Shown one piece after another: positions 35,986 through 45,265 of a stretch of 64,000 bases of DNA; the first letter of the stretch is position 1, and each line of letters begins with the position of its first letter. The notes beneath the pieces are model-generated. The model was not told the DNA's origin and did no database searches. It was given only the letters and a program-made list of their open reading frames with translations. Position numbers and translations under genes: made by a program. The stretch comes from an uncultured Saprospiraceae bacterium (lineage in GTDB: Bacteria > Bacteroidota > Bacteroidia > Chitinophagales > Saprospiraceae), in assembly GCA_937928045.1 (NCBI GenBank), contig CALFWO010000025.1, positions 26,670-90,669 on the forward strand, in the 5' to 3' direction.

Positions 35986-36885
35986 ATGAGTTTGAGACCG
36001 ATTATTTTGTTTTCAACAATCCTTGTTTTACTAATCTGGAGTTGCGAAAGTCCGACAACATCTACTGAGAATGGATCGACTTCTTCGCGCCAAAATGCGG
36101 CAAAAGAAATTAAAGAAAATGTTATAGCTACAACGGCCATAGTAGAGCTAAAATTTGGAAGTCTTGTCGTCAAAGTAGATACTGCAATCGGTGGTCGATT
36201 GGCATCAATTGGGTATGAAGGAGAACAAATGATTAAATCCTCTAGAGATGTTAAAAACTTACAATGGGGATCAACTGTCTGGCCGTCACCTCAAAGTGAT
36301 TGGGATTGGCCGCCGCCAGTGTCAATGGACCAAGGAGCTTACCAAATTAAAACCCAGGAATCAAACATGCTACTTTTAGAGAGCGAACCTAATGCTTATT
36401 TGGGACTAACCGTCAAAAAAAGATATCATTTAAGAGACCCTAGAACGATAGATATCACCTACCAATTCTTTAATGAAAAGGACACCACCATAAAAGTTGG
36501 TATTTGGGAAAATACTAGAGTTGATTATGAAGGTCAAATAAGTTGGGCAACCGATACCGAATTAAAGGAGTCTACCACGAACATGACTGATGTTGCAGAC
36601 GAAACTAGATTGGTGTTGGAAGGTCAGACCGAGAAAAAGAAGTTATTTATCAATTCTAACAAAGGCTGGGTAGCTTACCAGAAAAATGGCGTGGAATTAA
36701 AGAAGACCTTTCCAATCATTGAAAAGGAAAAGATAGCAGAGGGGCAAGCTCAAATTGAAATCTATATAGACCCTGCCGATAATTTTGCCGAAATAGAAGA
36801 ACATGGACCATATGAAGAATTGGGACCAGGAGGTGTAGCCACTTTTCGTGTTCGATGGAGTTTTAAAAAAATGCCAAACAACTAA
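35986..36885 (+). CDS. DUF4380-like lipoprotein
   Basis: From ATG at 35986 the protein is 299 residues (a TTG 14 codons upstream would spoil the signal). MSLRPIILFSTILVLLIWSC is a lipoprotein signal with Cys20 as the lipidated residue. A Ser/Thr-rich linker is followed by a galactose-mutarotase-like beta-sandwich. It includes VDTAIGGRLASIGYEGEQM, WGSTVWPSPQSDWDWPPP and NVTDITYQF-like strands typical of DUF4380 proteins. Members are thought to bind sugars; no activity is established. It is monocistronic, with a bidirectional hairpin behind it. Confidence 0.8.
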   Translation: MSLRPIILFSTILVLLIWSCESPTTSTENGSTSSRQNAAKEIKENVIATTAIVELKFGSLVVKVDTAIGGRLASIGYEGEQMIKSSRDVKNLQWGSTVWPSPQSDWDWPPPVSMDQGAYQIKTQESNMLLLESEPNAYLGLTVKKRYHLRDPRTIDITYQFFNEKDTTIKVGIWENTRVDYEGQISWATDTELKESTTNMTDVADETRLVLEGQTEKKKLFINSNKGWVAYQKNGVELKKTFPIIEKEKIAEGQAQIEIYIDPADNFAEIEEHGPYEELGPGGVATFRVRWSFKKMPNN

Positions 36886-36890
36886 CTAAA

Positions 36891-36934
36891 AAGGCCGAAT
36901 TGAATTAAGATAATAATCAACTCAATTCGGCCTT
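36891..36934. terminator. Bidirectional terminator between DUF4380 lipoprotein and glnS
   Basis: AAGGCCGAATTGA (36891-36903) and TCAATTCGGCCTT (36922-36934) form a 13-base perfect stem. On the minus strand it is followed by TTT, so it best terminates glnS; on the plus strand the T-run is weak. Confidence 0.8.
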
Positions 36935-36940
36935 CAGAAA

Positions 36941-38614
36941 TTATTTCTTTTCTTGTTTTTTTGCCCATCCATCTCTTAGCGTTACGGTTCGGTTAAAAAC
37001 TAAATTTTCTGGCGTGCTGTCTTGATCTTTTACAAAATATCCTTTTCTCATAAATTGAAAAAAGTCTCCCAATTTTGCATGCTTTAGCGAAGGTTCAATA
37101 ATTGCTTTCGTAATTACTTTCAAAGCATCAGGATTTATAAATTCCTTGAAGTCTTTTTCCGGATCAGCCAAAGGAGCTTCTACTGAAAAAAGTCTATCAT
37201 ACAATCTAATCTCCGCAGGAATACCATGTGCAATGGAAACCCAATGCAAGGTTCCTTTTGCCTTTATTCCACTCGTGTCTTGACCGGATTTCGAATCAGG
37301 ATAATAAGTACAATGTATTTCAGAAAGTGATCCATCCTCTGCAAAAATTGCCTTTTCACAGTTGATAATATAAGCTCCTTTCAATCTTACATTTTTTCCT
37401 TCACTTAATCGGAACCACTTCTTGTTTGCATCCTTTTTATAGTCTTCACGTTCTACGTAAATTTCTCTAGCAAAAGGGACTTCCCGAGCCCCAGCGGTTG
37501 GATCTTCCGGATTATTTTCAACAGAAAGCATTTCTTCCTGACCTTCTGGATAATTAGTGATCACTAGCTTTACAGGATCTAAAACACCCATTACTCGATG
37601 CGCAATTTTATTTAAATCTTCTCTTACTGAAAACTCCAATAAAGCAACATCAATGACATGTTCTCTTCTAGCGACACCCACCCTTTTTGCGAAATTTCTA
37701 ATAGAAGCTGGTGTATAACCACGTCTCCTTAATCCAGATATCGTTGGCATTCTGGGATCATCCCAGCCAGAGACCAATCCTTCTTCCACCAATTGCAAAA
37801 GTTTTCGCTTACTCATCACAGTGTAGTTCAGATTTAAGCGAGCAAATTCATATTGCTTGGTAGGATAAATTTCTAAATTTTCAATAAACCAATTGTACAA
37901 AGGTTTATGATTTTCAAATTCAAGTGTACAAATAGAATGTGTAATTTTCTCTAAAGAATCCGACTGTCCATGCGCAAAATCATACATCGGATAAATACAC
38001 CATTCATCACCAGTACGATGATGATGAGCTTTAAGAATCCGATAAATAATCGGATCTCTCATATGCATATTTGGAGATGCCAAATCAATTTTCGCGCGAA
38101 GCACTCGACTGCCTTCATCAAATTCGCCAGCTTTCATTCGTCTGAACAAATCGAGATTTTCTTCAACAGAACGATTCCTATTTGGAGAAGGAGTTCCTGG
38201 TATCGCAGGAGTTCCTCTCATTTCCGATATTTCTTCCTGAGTTGAATCATCAATAAACGCTTTTCCGTCTTCTATTAACTTTTCTGCAAAAGCATATAAT
38301 TCATGGAAATAATCGGATGCATAGTATGCTTTGTTATCCCAAGTAAACCCTAACCATTTGATGTCTTCTTTGATTGCATCCACATACTCAGTATCTTCTT
38401 TTACAGGATTTGTATCGTCAAAACGCAAATTCGTTTTTCCGTTATATGATTCTCCTAGTCCAAAGTTCAAGCAAATAGATTTGGCATGTCCAATGTGCAA
38501 ATATCCATTAGGTTCAGGAGGGAAGCGAGTATGAACCCTGCCCTCGTTTTTACCATTTTCGATATCATCTTCAATGATTTGCTCTAAAAAATTCTTTGAT
38601 ATTTCCTTCTCCAT
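36941..38614 (-). CDS. glnS: Glutaminyl-tRNA synthetase
   Basis: The 557-residue protein matches bacterial GlnRS length (E. coli 554). The class I motif is FPPEPNGYLHIGHAKS (about 33-48), followed by NLRFDDTNP. The KMSKS-like loop is VMSKRK, and GWDDPRMPTISGLRRRGYTP is GlnRS-specific and separates it from GluRS. The C-terminal anticodon-binding barrels are complete. It charges tRNA-Gln directly, so this organism need not depend on the GatCAB route. The gene lies 42 bases after argS on the same strand, forming an argS-glnS pair with a shared terminator. Confidence 0.98.
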   Translation of the reverse strand: MEKEISKNFLEQIIEDDIENGKNEGRVHTRFPPEPNGYLHIGHAKSICLNFGLGESYNGKTNLRFDDTNPVKEDTEYVDAIKEDIKWLGFTWDNKAYYASDYFHELYAFAEKLIEDGKAFIDDSTQEEISEMRGTPAIPGTPSPNRNRSVEENLDLFRRMKAGEFDEGSRVLRAKIDLASPNMHMRDPIIYRILKAHHHRTGDEWCIYPMYDFAHGQSDSLEKITHSICTLEFENHKPLYNWFIENLEIYPTKQYEFARLNLNYTVMSKRKLLQLVEEGLVSGWDDPRMPTISGLRRRGYTPASIRNFAKRVGVARREHVIDVALLEFSVREDLNKIAHRVMGVLDPVKLVITNYPEGQEEMLSVENNPEDPTAGAREVPFAREIYVEREDYKKDANKKWFRLSEGKNVRLKGAYIINCEKAIFAEDGSLSEIHCTYYPDSKSGQDTSGIKAKGTLHWVSIAHGIPAEIRLYDRLFSVEAPLADPEKDFKEFINPDALKVITKAIIEPSLKHAKLGDFFQFMRKGYFVKDQDSTPENLVFNRTVTLRDGWAKKQEKK

Positions 38615-38656
38615 TGTAGCTTTAATTCTAAATATTGATCAATGCAATTTGTTCAA

Positions 38657-40420
38657 TTACATTTTTTCAGGCATTTCAACTCCTAATAAATTCATTCCAG
38701 ATGCCAATACATATGCAACCATCTCGGATAATGTTAATCTAAATTTTTTCGTAACTGCTTCTTCGACCTTAAGTATAGAATGATCATGATAAAATCGGTG
38801 ATAATTCTTTGCTAATTCATAGCAATAATTCGCTACACTTGAAGGGTCATAGGCTTCAGCTGCTCCTTTAACAACTTCTGGAAATTGAAACAATTGTTTC
38901 AGTAATTCCAATTCTAAGGCTTCCATTTTGTAGTTATCAAAACTTGCCTCAAAAGGAGATTCTGCAGCTTTTCTTAAGACAGATTTAATTCGAACATAAG
39001 CGTTTTGTATGTAAGGGCCCGTATTTCCATGAAGATCAACAGATTCTTTTGGGTCAAAAGTCATACGTTTTTTAGGATTTACTTTTAGTATAAAGTATTT
39101 CAAAGCTCCTAACCCTATTCTTCTAAATATATCTGATTGTTCTGCATCATTGGCTTCCACCAATGTACCACGTTCATTTGCATTGCTCGTAGCCTCTCTA
39201 ATCACGTCCTTGATCAAGTCATCTGCATCAACAACTGTACCTTCTCTAGACTTCATCTTACCGGTCGGTAAATCAACCATTCCATAAGAAAGATGAAACA
39301 AACCATCAGAATAGTTTGCTTTGAATCGCTTCATAATTTCGAATAGCACCTTAAAGTGATAATTTTGCTCATCTCCTACAACATAGACCAACTTATCCAT
39401 CTTGTAATCTTCATATCTACTTTGCGCGGTTCCGATGTCTTGGGTCATGTAGACAGAAGTTCCATCCGCTCGAAGTACAATTTTCTGATCCATTCCTGCA
39501 TCTTCCAAATCTATCCAAACGGAACCATCTTCTTTCTTAAAAAACAATCCGGACTCAAGACCTTGGTCCACATATTTTTTCCCCAACAAATAGGTATCTG
39601 ACTCGTAATAAAGCTTGTCAAAAGAAACACCTAGCGCATCGAATGTCTGATCAAAACCATCATATACCCATCCATTCATTTTTTCCCAAATAGCTCGAAC
39701 TTCTGGATCTTGGTCTTCCCATTTTTTCAAAAGTGCTCTGGCTTTCTTCAAAATCGGCGCATCACCTTCTTCGCCAGCCGCTGTCATTTTATCTTTTTCT
39801 GCTCTCTCCAAGGTATTGTAGGCTACATAATATTTTCCTACAAAATGATCACCTTTTAAACCAGAACTTTCAGGAGTACTCCCCTCTCCAGTTTCCATCC
39901 AAGCCACCATACTTTTACATATATGAATTCCTCTATCATTAATGATTTGGGTCTTAATTACTTCATAGCCTGCTTGATCCAAAATCTTGGCACAAGACCA
40001 CCCTAAAAGGATATTTCTAATGTGTCCTAAGTGAAGGGGTTTATTCGTATTTGGCGAACAAAATTCTACCATTACCTTTTGACCATTCTTTTCAAGATGA
40101 CCGAAGGATTTGTTGGTGCTTTCCTGCTTTAAAAACTCAACCCAATAACTAGGATCAATTTCAAGATTCAAGAAACCTTTGATTACATTAAAATCCTTGA
40201 CTAAAGACTCATTGGATTTTAGATGATTTCCGATGTCATTCGCAATGTCTTCAGGCTTTTTCTTAGCAGCTTTAGTAAATGGAAAAACTACCAAAGTAAA
40301 GTCGCCGGAAAATTCTTTCCTTGTGGGCGACAATACCAATTGAGACGCCGAAGCATCAAGTTGATAGAGTGCTTCCAAAGCATTTTGAATCCCCGATTGT
40401 AATTGTGCAATTAATCCCAT
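38657..40420 (-). CDS. argS: Arginyl-tRNA synthetase
   Basis: The 587-residue protein has the N-terminal Add1 domain, then the class Ia motif SPNTNKPLHLGHIRN (HIGH motif). The KMSKS equivalent is in LPTGKMKSREG, and a DALR anticodon-binding domain ends SGMNLLGVEMPEKM. It has the usual ArgRS length. It attaches arginine to tRNA-Arg in the cytosol. It is the upstream gene of the argS-glnS pair, and a perfect -7 box lies 35 bases before the ATG. Confidence 0.98.
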   Translation of the reverse strand: MGLIAQLQSGIQNALEALYQLDASASQLVLSPTRKEFSGDFTLVVFPFTKAAKKKPEDIANDIGNHLKSNESLVKDFNVIKGFLNLEIDPSYWVEFLKQESTNKSFGHLEKNGQKVMVEFCSPNTNKPLHLGHIRNILLGWSCAKILDQAGYEVIKTQIINDRGIHICKSMVAWMETGEGSTPESSGLKGDHFVGKYYVAYNTLERAEKDKMTAAGEEGDAPILKKARALLKKWEDQDPEVRAIWEKMNGWVYDGFDQTFDALGVSFDKLYYESDTYLLGKKYVDQGLESGLFFKKEDGSVWIDLEDAGMDQKIVLRADGTSVYMTQDIGTAQSRYEDYKMDKLVYVVGDEQNYHFKVLFEIMKRFKANYSDGLFHLSYGMVDLPTGKMKSREGTVVDADDLIKDVIREATSNANERGTLVEANDAEQSDIFRRIGLGALKYFILKVNPKKRMTFDPKESVDLHGNTGPYIQNAYVRIKSVLRKAAESPFEASFDNYKMEALELELLKQLFQFPEVVKGAAEAYDPSSVANYCYELAKNYHRFYHDHSILKVEEAVTKKFRLTLSEMVAYVLASGMNLLGVEMPEKM

Positions 40421-40454
40421 TATTCACTAAATTCTGTACTACAATAAAAGAAGA

Positions 40455-40462
40455 CAAATGTA
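40455..40462 (-). promoter_or_regulatory. -7 element of the argS-glnS operon
   Basis: On the minus strand the sequence is TACATTTG, an exact TAnnTTTG. A start near 40451 gives a leader of about 30 bases. No TTG at ideal spacing was found. Confidence 0.55.
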
Positions 40463-40511
40463 TCTAAAGCCCTCACAAATTAAAAGGTTTATGCAATAAG
40501 AAATAAAACTA

Positions 40512-40964
40512 TTAGACTCTTGGAGGCCTTTTCTTCATATGAACCTTTCCGGGGTCACAAGTTCCAAAGGAGGTGGTTCCGTTCCAGTCTCCTTCCAGTC
40601 TCAAAATTCCATTGTCGTTGATCAATCTCAGCACGTATCTTTTCATGCACCATTCCATGCCTTGCTCAATATCATTCGTTAATATTTCCTTGTCTTCTAA
40701 GATTAACAACTCCTGATCAAAGCTAGTTCCAGACATGGCCATTTCCGCATAAATTTCGTCTACCCGAACCATGGACCAACACTCATATCCGTCTTCAACC
40801 TTTTTAATTTCCAGATAAAAAATATACTCAGTTCGATATCCTCCAGGGTGTGTCAACACCCCTTCCCAACTTCCTTCCATTGCATCATGAATTGGGATGT
40901 GCTCTTGTTGAGCCATCAGCGAAAAACACGAAATTAAAAGTACTATGCAAGACATCATGCGCAT
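40512..40964 (-). CDS. Small exported hypothetical protein
   Basis: The 150-residue protein has a signal peptide (about 1-18, ending SLMA/Q). The mature domain begins with a lipocalin-like phrase, EGSWEGVLTHPGGYRTEYIFYLEI. Later strands are WSMVRVDEIYAEMAMSG and LRLEGDWNGTTSFGTCDPG. It has two cysteines that could pair (ECW and WCM) and a third near the end. The beta-rich makeup and GxW start suggest a small lipocalin-like barrel, but I do not recognise the family. It stands alone between argS and rsmD, with 75 bases to rsmD. Confidence 0.7.
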   Translation of the reverse strand: MRMMSCIVLLISCFSLMAQQEHIPIHDAMEGSWEGVLTHPGGYRTEYIFYLEIKKVEDGYECWSMVRVDEIYAEMAMSGTSFDQELLILEDKEILTNDIEQGMEWCMKRYVLRLINDNGILRLEGDWNGTTSFGTCDPGKVHMKKRPPRV

Positions 40965-41039
40965 AACAGCAAGTTACTGGGAAAAAATTGGAAGATCTAG
41001 TTTTCTAATGGTCTCCATTTACTAAATAGTGCGAAATTG

Positions 41040-41576
41040 TTATTCAAAGAAGGTAAATATAGATTTTCCATAACTTCTGGTTTCTAAGAACTTAGGATGA
41101 TCTTGAAAATCATTCTGAGCATCATGTTCGAGTACAAGAATTCCACTATCATTTAGTAGATTCTTGTCAAAAATGAGATCAGGAATCAAAGCTAAATTTT
41201 TCAAGGCATAGGGAGGATCTGCAAAAATGTAGTCGAATTTTTTATCTGTACTTTTAATGAACTTGAAAACATCCATTCTAAAAATTTGGAGTTGATCTTT
41301 TAGCCTAAGTTCTTCACTAATCTTCTTTGCGAATCGATAGCAGCCATGATGTTGATCGACATAGGTGACATCAGTTGAACCACGGGAGATTAGTTCGTAA
41401 CAGTGGTTTCCCGTACCACCGAATAAATCCAATGCCACGGTATCTTCTAAATCAATTCTATTGGCCAGGATATTAAAAAGTGCTTCTTTGGCATAGTCTG
41501 TAGTAGGTCTTGTCGGCCAGTTTTTAGCTGGCGGAATAAACTTCCGACCTTTGAATTGTCCACCTATTATTCTCAT
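41040..41576 (-). CDS. rsmD: 16S rRNA (guanine966-N2)-methyltransferase RsmD
   Basis: The 178-residue protein starts with the RsmD hallmark MRIIGGQFKGRKF. RPTTDYAKEALFNIL binds rRNA, the SAM motif is ALDLFGGTGNHCYE (about 64-77), and the catalytic motif is FADPPYA (about 117-123). It methylates G966 of 16S rRNA in the small subunit. The start overlaps the stop of the DUF3822 gene by four bases (ATGA), the typical pairing in Bacteroidota. Confidence 0.95.
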   Translation of the reverse strand: MRIIGGQFKGRKFIPPAKNWPTRPTTDYAKEALFNILANRIDLEDTVALDLFGGTGNHCYELISRGSTDVTYVDQHHGCYRFAKKISEELRLKDQLQIFRMDVFKFIKSTDKKFDYIFADPPYALKNLALIPDLIFDKNLLNDSGILVLEHDAQNDFQDHPKFLETRSYGKSIFTFFE

Positions 41577-42415
41577 GATAACAACGCGAACAATTCATAA
41601 TCACGATGAACTAAATTGCTTTCTTCATACTCTCCAAGTTTGATATTCGAACTTGGTTCTGACCATTTAATAGTTCTTATATAACGATACAACTTATCAT
41701 AAATCAATGACTTAGGCTCTAACTTACCTGAAATGTACAAGGGAACCTTTTCCGGATCTAAATTGTGATTCTTAAATATTAACAAAACAAAGTAGAGAAA
41801 ATCATTAGGACTTTTGAATTCAAAATCACTTGATCCAATCAATTTATTTCCATCAAAATAGAAGGTTTGACAAGTGTCTGAACCAATATGAATAAAGACC
41901 TTTTGGGTATCAGCTCCTTGTTCCAAACGCGCGAAACTATTAATTAGAATGGAATTACAATGAACAAAGGTGGCTCCAGGAAAGTAGTCCGAAAGTTGAT
42001 TCTTTAGCTTAATAGAAACACTATGAACATTTTTACCATCAATTACTTCTACTTCATCGATCCAAATCATTTCTTGTTCATCATTTGAAAGCGGGTCTTC
42101 TTGATGCAAGTATCTTTCGGGAAAGCGTTGATCATAAAGTTTTGTAGGAACAAGAGCACTAGTCTTACTGTCGGTTGCAATATTTACTTTTTGAAAAATT
42201 GACTTCAGTAAGTTGTCTTTGTTTATGGTTGAAAGACAGTCATCTAATTTGTTTTCTTCGGAGAACCGATAGTCTCTGAGCGCCAAAAGTTCTTTCTCTT
42301 GAGAAAATATAGCAAAAGAAAACCCGTCATTACCAATTAGTAATGACAGGTCTTTTATTTTATTTTCGTTAGCAGCATTTGCCGCTGCTATGTAATCTCT
42401 ATTGATTATTCCCAA
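41573..42415 (-). CDS. DUF3822 family protein (ASKHA/actin-like ATPase fold)
   Basis: The 280-residue cytosolic protein has the DUF3822 pattern: a start LSLLIGNDGFSFAIFS, then ALVPTKLYD, and a second half VFIHIGSDTCQTFYFDGNKLIGSS followed by VPLYISGKLEP. This is two beta-sheet lobes like an actin/PilM-type fold. The phosphate loops are weak, so ATP binding is uncertain. It overlaps rsmD by four bases and the upstream membrane protein by ten, so the three are translationally coupled. Function is unknown. The fold and neighbours suggest a PilM-like partner for the membrane protein (see findings). Confidence 0.85.
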   Translation of the reverse strand: MGIINRDYIAAANAANENKIKDLSLLIGNDGFSFAIFSQEKELLALRDYRFSEENKLDDCLSTINKDNLLKSIFQKVNIATDSKTSALVPTKLYDQRFPERYLHQEDPLSNDEQEMIWIDEVEVIDGKNVHSVSIKLKNQLSDYFPGATFVHCNSILINSFARLEQGADTQKVFIHIGSDTCQTFYFDGNKLIGSSDFEFKSPNDFLYFVLLIFKNHNLDPEKVPLYISGKLEPKSLIYDKLYRYIRTIKWSEPSSNIKLGEYEESNLVHRDYELFALLS

Positions 42416-42987
42416 TTACCAGCAGTATTTGGTGCATTACGATCTCCGAATTTTATAAATCGCTTGGGATCGTAAGAATTGTCATATCGTGCGTAACTTG
42501 GATCTGCGAATTTACCCATGAACTTAGCTTGTTCGACTCCAACCTCAACAACGTGAACCAACGTACTTTGATAAGTTAGTGTGTCAGCATAGATGGAGAA
42601 CTGTTCATTGTTCGAATACGGTACATATCTTAAAGAATCCAAGTTCAATTCTAACTCGGCTACCTTATCAGATGCATTGACATAAGAAGTATCATAACGG
42701 ATGGCTTCAGTGTTAGATGGATCATCAGGATCACCAAATACAGATATAGTTGGAATTCGACCGTTACGTAATACGTAGTTCAAAGAATCGAATGATGGTG
42801 CGAATCCTCCGGTGATATCCCGGTGTAATTCTTGAGCTACACGAATTTCTTTCAACCGCTCTTCAACGGCTCCTTCTCTCTTGTCCAATTCCGCTTTGAA
42901 TAAGATTGGCTCTCTAATTCCACTGATCAATACCCACACAAACAAAGCGATGAGGGCTATCAGGGCTAAATTTATTACTTTTCTCAT
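42406..42987 (-). CDS. One-TM coiled-coil membrane protein (pseudopilin- or PilN-like)
   Basis: The 193-residue protein has a short cytosolic start (MRKV), one transmembrane helix (about 5-25) and a charged coiled coil (about 33-57, FKAELDKREGAVEERLKEIR). It then has AQELHRDITGGFAPSFDSL, which looks like the 'A..Y..D.G.YP.S.D.L' pattern of type II secretion pseudopilins. The domain continues to the end with two proline-rich loops. I see no prepilin peptidase site. The same protein family precedes DUF3822 and rsmD in other Bacteroidota, to my knowledge without assigned function. It overlaps the DUF3822 start by ten bases. Confidence 0.75.
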   Translation of the reverse strand: MRKVINLALIALIALFVWVLISGIREPILFKAELDKREGAVEERLKEIRVAQELHRDITGGFAPSFDSLNYVLRNGRIPTISVFGDPDDPSNTEAIRYDTSYVNASDKVAELELNLDSLRYVPYSNNEQFSIYADTLTYQSTLVHVVEVGVEQAKFMGKFADPSYARYDNSYDPKRFIKFGDRNAPNTAGNWE

Positions 42988-43218
42988 AGAGGTCTAGCAT
43001 TTCGTTTGGTATTCGCAATAATACTATTTTTTCCAATAAAGCTGGATGCGCATGGAAGAAAAATTCCAATTCTACGCCTAATAATTTATTGTTGATGATG
43101 GAATAAGACAAGGAATCTCTGCTACAAAAAACAAGTTTTTGAATTTGATATGCTGTAAACACTTATAACATCTTGAAAATTAGATGCTAAACTCAGAGAA
43201 TTTGGTGTATAGGCGGAT

Positions 43219-43611
43219 TTAAGCGAGGTGTTGTTCTCCAATCAGACATTCTCCTGAATATCCAGCACCTTCGTCAACTATAAGCTTTTGGGCAATGATT
43301 TTGCCTTCTACATTTGCTGTTGCATGCAAGTGCAATCTTCCAAAAACCTTGATTTCACCAACAATTTTGCCTTCAATTGAAGAATCATTGCAGTTTATCT
43401 TACCGGAAATCGTTCCAGATGGCCCCATTACTAATTTTTTCTTACAGTTAATGTCCCCAATCACGTTGCCATCAATTCGAATATTCTCCTCTGCGACTAA
43501 ATCCCCTTCAATTGAGGTACCTTTTGCGATGACACATAAAATTCCATTTGCAAGATTTGTATCTTTGCCTTTACCTTGGGAAGCGGTCTTTTTGTCGTTT
43601 TTACCAAACAT
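43219..43611 (-). CDS. Bactofilin (polymer-forming cytoskeletal protein)
   Basis: From ATG at 43611 the protein is 130 residues; a GTG three codons upstream is possible. A short polar N-terminus (about 1-22) precedes the beta-helix core, built of repeats such as IEGDLVAEENIRIDGNVIGDI, IEGKIVGEIKVFGRL and VEGKIIAQKL. This is the right-handed helix of bactofilins. Bactofilins polymerise without nucleotides and organise envelope synthesis or polar structures. It diverges from tsaD with only 35 bases between the starts, so each promoter reaches into the other gene. It lies 231 bases from the pseudopilin-like gene. Confidence 0.93.
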   Translation of the reverse strand: MFGKNDKKTASQGKGKDTNLANGILCVIAKGTSIEGDLVAEENIRIDGNVIGDINCKKKLVMGPSGTISGKINCNDSSIEGKIVGEIKVFGRLHLHATANVEGKIIAQKLIVDEGAGYSGECLIGEQHLA

Positions 43612-43646
43612 TCTTATCACTTTATTTTAGATTAAACCGGGTTATT

Positions 43647-44642
43647 ATGGCAGTGAATTTGTTGGCGATAGAATCATCTTGTGACGATACTTCAGCTTCG
43701 GTGCTTCAAGACGGGAACATATTGAGTAACGTGGTAGCTAATCAGGACGTTCATCAATTGTACGGAGGAGTTGTCCCAGAAGTTGCCTCTCGTGCTCATC
43801 AAGAGAATATATTGCCAGTTGTCGATGCGGCCTTGAAGAAAGCCGGCATATCCAAAAAAGAACTTGACGCCATTGCCTTTACTAGAGGTCCTGGCTTGAT
43901 AGGCTCATTGATCGTTGGGGTTTCCTTTGCCAAAGGACTGGCCTTAAGCTTGAATATTCCATTGATCCAAGTCAATCATATGGATGCACATGTTTTGGCT
44001 CATTTTGCAGAAGATCCAAAACCAGATTTCCCATTTTTATGTCTTACCGTCAGCGGAGGTCATACGCAGATCGCTCGAGTAGATGCACCGGATAACATGA
44101 CCATATTGGGGAAAACTATAGATGATGCGGCGGGAGAAGCCTTTGACAAAACCGGAAAACTTTTGGGATTGCCTTATCCTGCTGGTCCCATAATTGATAA
44201 AAATTCGAAACTAGGATCTGCTTTATTCAATTTCCCGAAACCTAAGGTTGGTGAATTAGATTTTAGTTTTAGCGGACTAAAGACCAGTATTAGGTATTTT
44301 CTTCAAAAAGAAAGAGAAAAGAATATCAATTTTATCGAAGAAAACATGAACGACATTTGCCGCTCTGTGCAGGATCGGATTGTTTCGATACTAATGGATA
44401 AGTTAGAAACTGCGGCTGATCAAACCGGAATAAAGGAGGTGGCAATTGCGGGTGGTGTTTCTGCGAATAATGCGTTAAGAGCTTCTATTAAGGAAGTTGG
44501 AGAAAAAAAAGGCTGGAATACTTATATCCCTGCTTTTCAATATTGCACTGACAATGCAGGCATGATCGCAGTAGCAGGTTATTTTAAATATTTGAATAAA
44601 GATTTTGTTGGTCAAGATGTCGCTGCTTCGGCAAGAATATGA
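43647..44642 (+). CDS. tsaD: tRNA N6-adenosine threonylcarbamoyltransferase TsaD
   Basis: From ATG at 43647 the protein is 331 residues, the usual length. Motifs are LLAIESSCDDTSAS (5-18), YGGVVPEVASRAHQ (39-52), the metal-binding NHMDAH with His111 and His115, and LTVSGGHTQI. The late VAIAGGVSANNALR and YCTDNAGMIA complete the ASKHA nucleotide site. It transfers the threonylcarbamoyl group to A37 of ANN-decoding tRNAs with TsaB and TsaE, which are not in the window. A perfect TATCTTTG lies at 43560-43567 inside the divergent bactofilin gene and may be its promoter. The stop overlaps the next gene by four bases. Confidence 0.97.
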   Translation: MAVNLLAIESSCDDTSASVLQDGNILSNVVANQDVHQLYGGVVPEVASRAHQENILPVVDAALKKAGISKKELDAIAFTRGPGLIGSLIVGVSFAKGLALSLNIPLIQVNHMDAHVLAHFAEDPKPDFPFLCLTVSGGHTQIARVDAPDNMTILGKTIDDAAGEAFDKTGKLLGLPYPAGPIIDKNSKLGSALFNFPKPKVGELDFSFSGLKTSIRYFLQKEREKNINFIEENMNDICRSVQDRIVSILMDKLETAADQTGIKEVAIAGGVSANNALRASIKEVGEKKGWNTYIPAFQYCTDNAGMIAVAGYFKYLNKDFVGQDVAASARI

Positions 44643-45235
44643 AGCATTTAAATTTTGCCGAGAAAATTATTGCTTTAAGTCAAGCAGATTTTAAGCTCAG
44701 AGATGAACTTGTTCAAAAGGGAGAATTAGGCGATGAGTATCATCCGGAAATGGAAAGATTACACAGTAGTAATGCACAAATTTTGGATAAAATAATTTCC
44801 GAGATTGGATTTCCAACGAAGGAAAAAGTTGGAGAGAAAGCTAGTGAGGCCGCTTGGTTAGTAGTACAACATGCAATTAGCCAACCGAAGTTCTTGAAAA
44901 AATGTGCGAGACTTTTATTCCTACATTATAAGGATCAAAAGGCTATTAAAATACAGTTGGCCTATTTGACCGATCGGATTGCTTTTTTCGAGGGGAGACC
45001 GCAATTATATGGGACTCAATTTGATTGGAATCAAGAAGGAATTTTAGTTCCTGCTGCAATTCAAGATTCTGGGCTTGTGAATTCCCTTCGAGCCGCAATA
45101 GGCCTTAATTCGCTAGAGGAACAAACCAAAATCATTCAAAACCAAGCAAAAAGAGATCATCAAGTTCCGCCAAAAGATTACATAAAAAGAAAAAACGCTT
45201 TTACGGCTTGGAGGAAAACTGTGGGATGGATTTGA
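44639..45235 (+). CDS. DUF6624 family protein
   Basis: The 198-residue protein has the DUF6624 motifs AWLVVQHAISQPKFLKKCARLL (split as AWLVVQHA and QPKFLKKC), IQLAYLTDRIAFFEG and RPQLYGTQFDW. The conserved His and the LTDR/YGTQ motifs give the look of an enzyme active site, but no activity is known to me. There is no signal or membrane segment. It overlaps tsaD by four bases (ATGA), so it is translated with tsaD. A TfoX-like gene follows 30 bases later. Confidence 0.8.
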   Translation: MKHLNFAEKIIALSQADFKLRDELVQKGELGDEYHPEMERLHSSNAQILDKIISEIGFPTKEKVGEKASEAAWLVVQHAISQPKFLKKCARLLFLHYKDQKAIKIQLAYLTDRIAFFEGRPQLYGTQFDWNQEGILVPAAIQDSGLVNSLRAAIGLNSLEEQTKIIQNQAKRDHQVPPKDYIKRKNAFTAWRKTVGWI

Positions 45236-45265
45236 TATTTCTGTTTACCATTATAATGCTGAATC

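Noticed and set aside
42914..43162. Minus-strand frame of 82 codons upstream of the one-TM protein
   Set aside because: It overlaps the start of the better-supported gene by about 70 bases, shows no family motif, and its composition does not look like a protein from this genome.
43548..43646. N-terminal extension of TsaD by 33 codons
   Set aside because: The extension lies antisense inside bactofilin; the conserved protein starts at the ATG at 43647.
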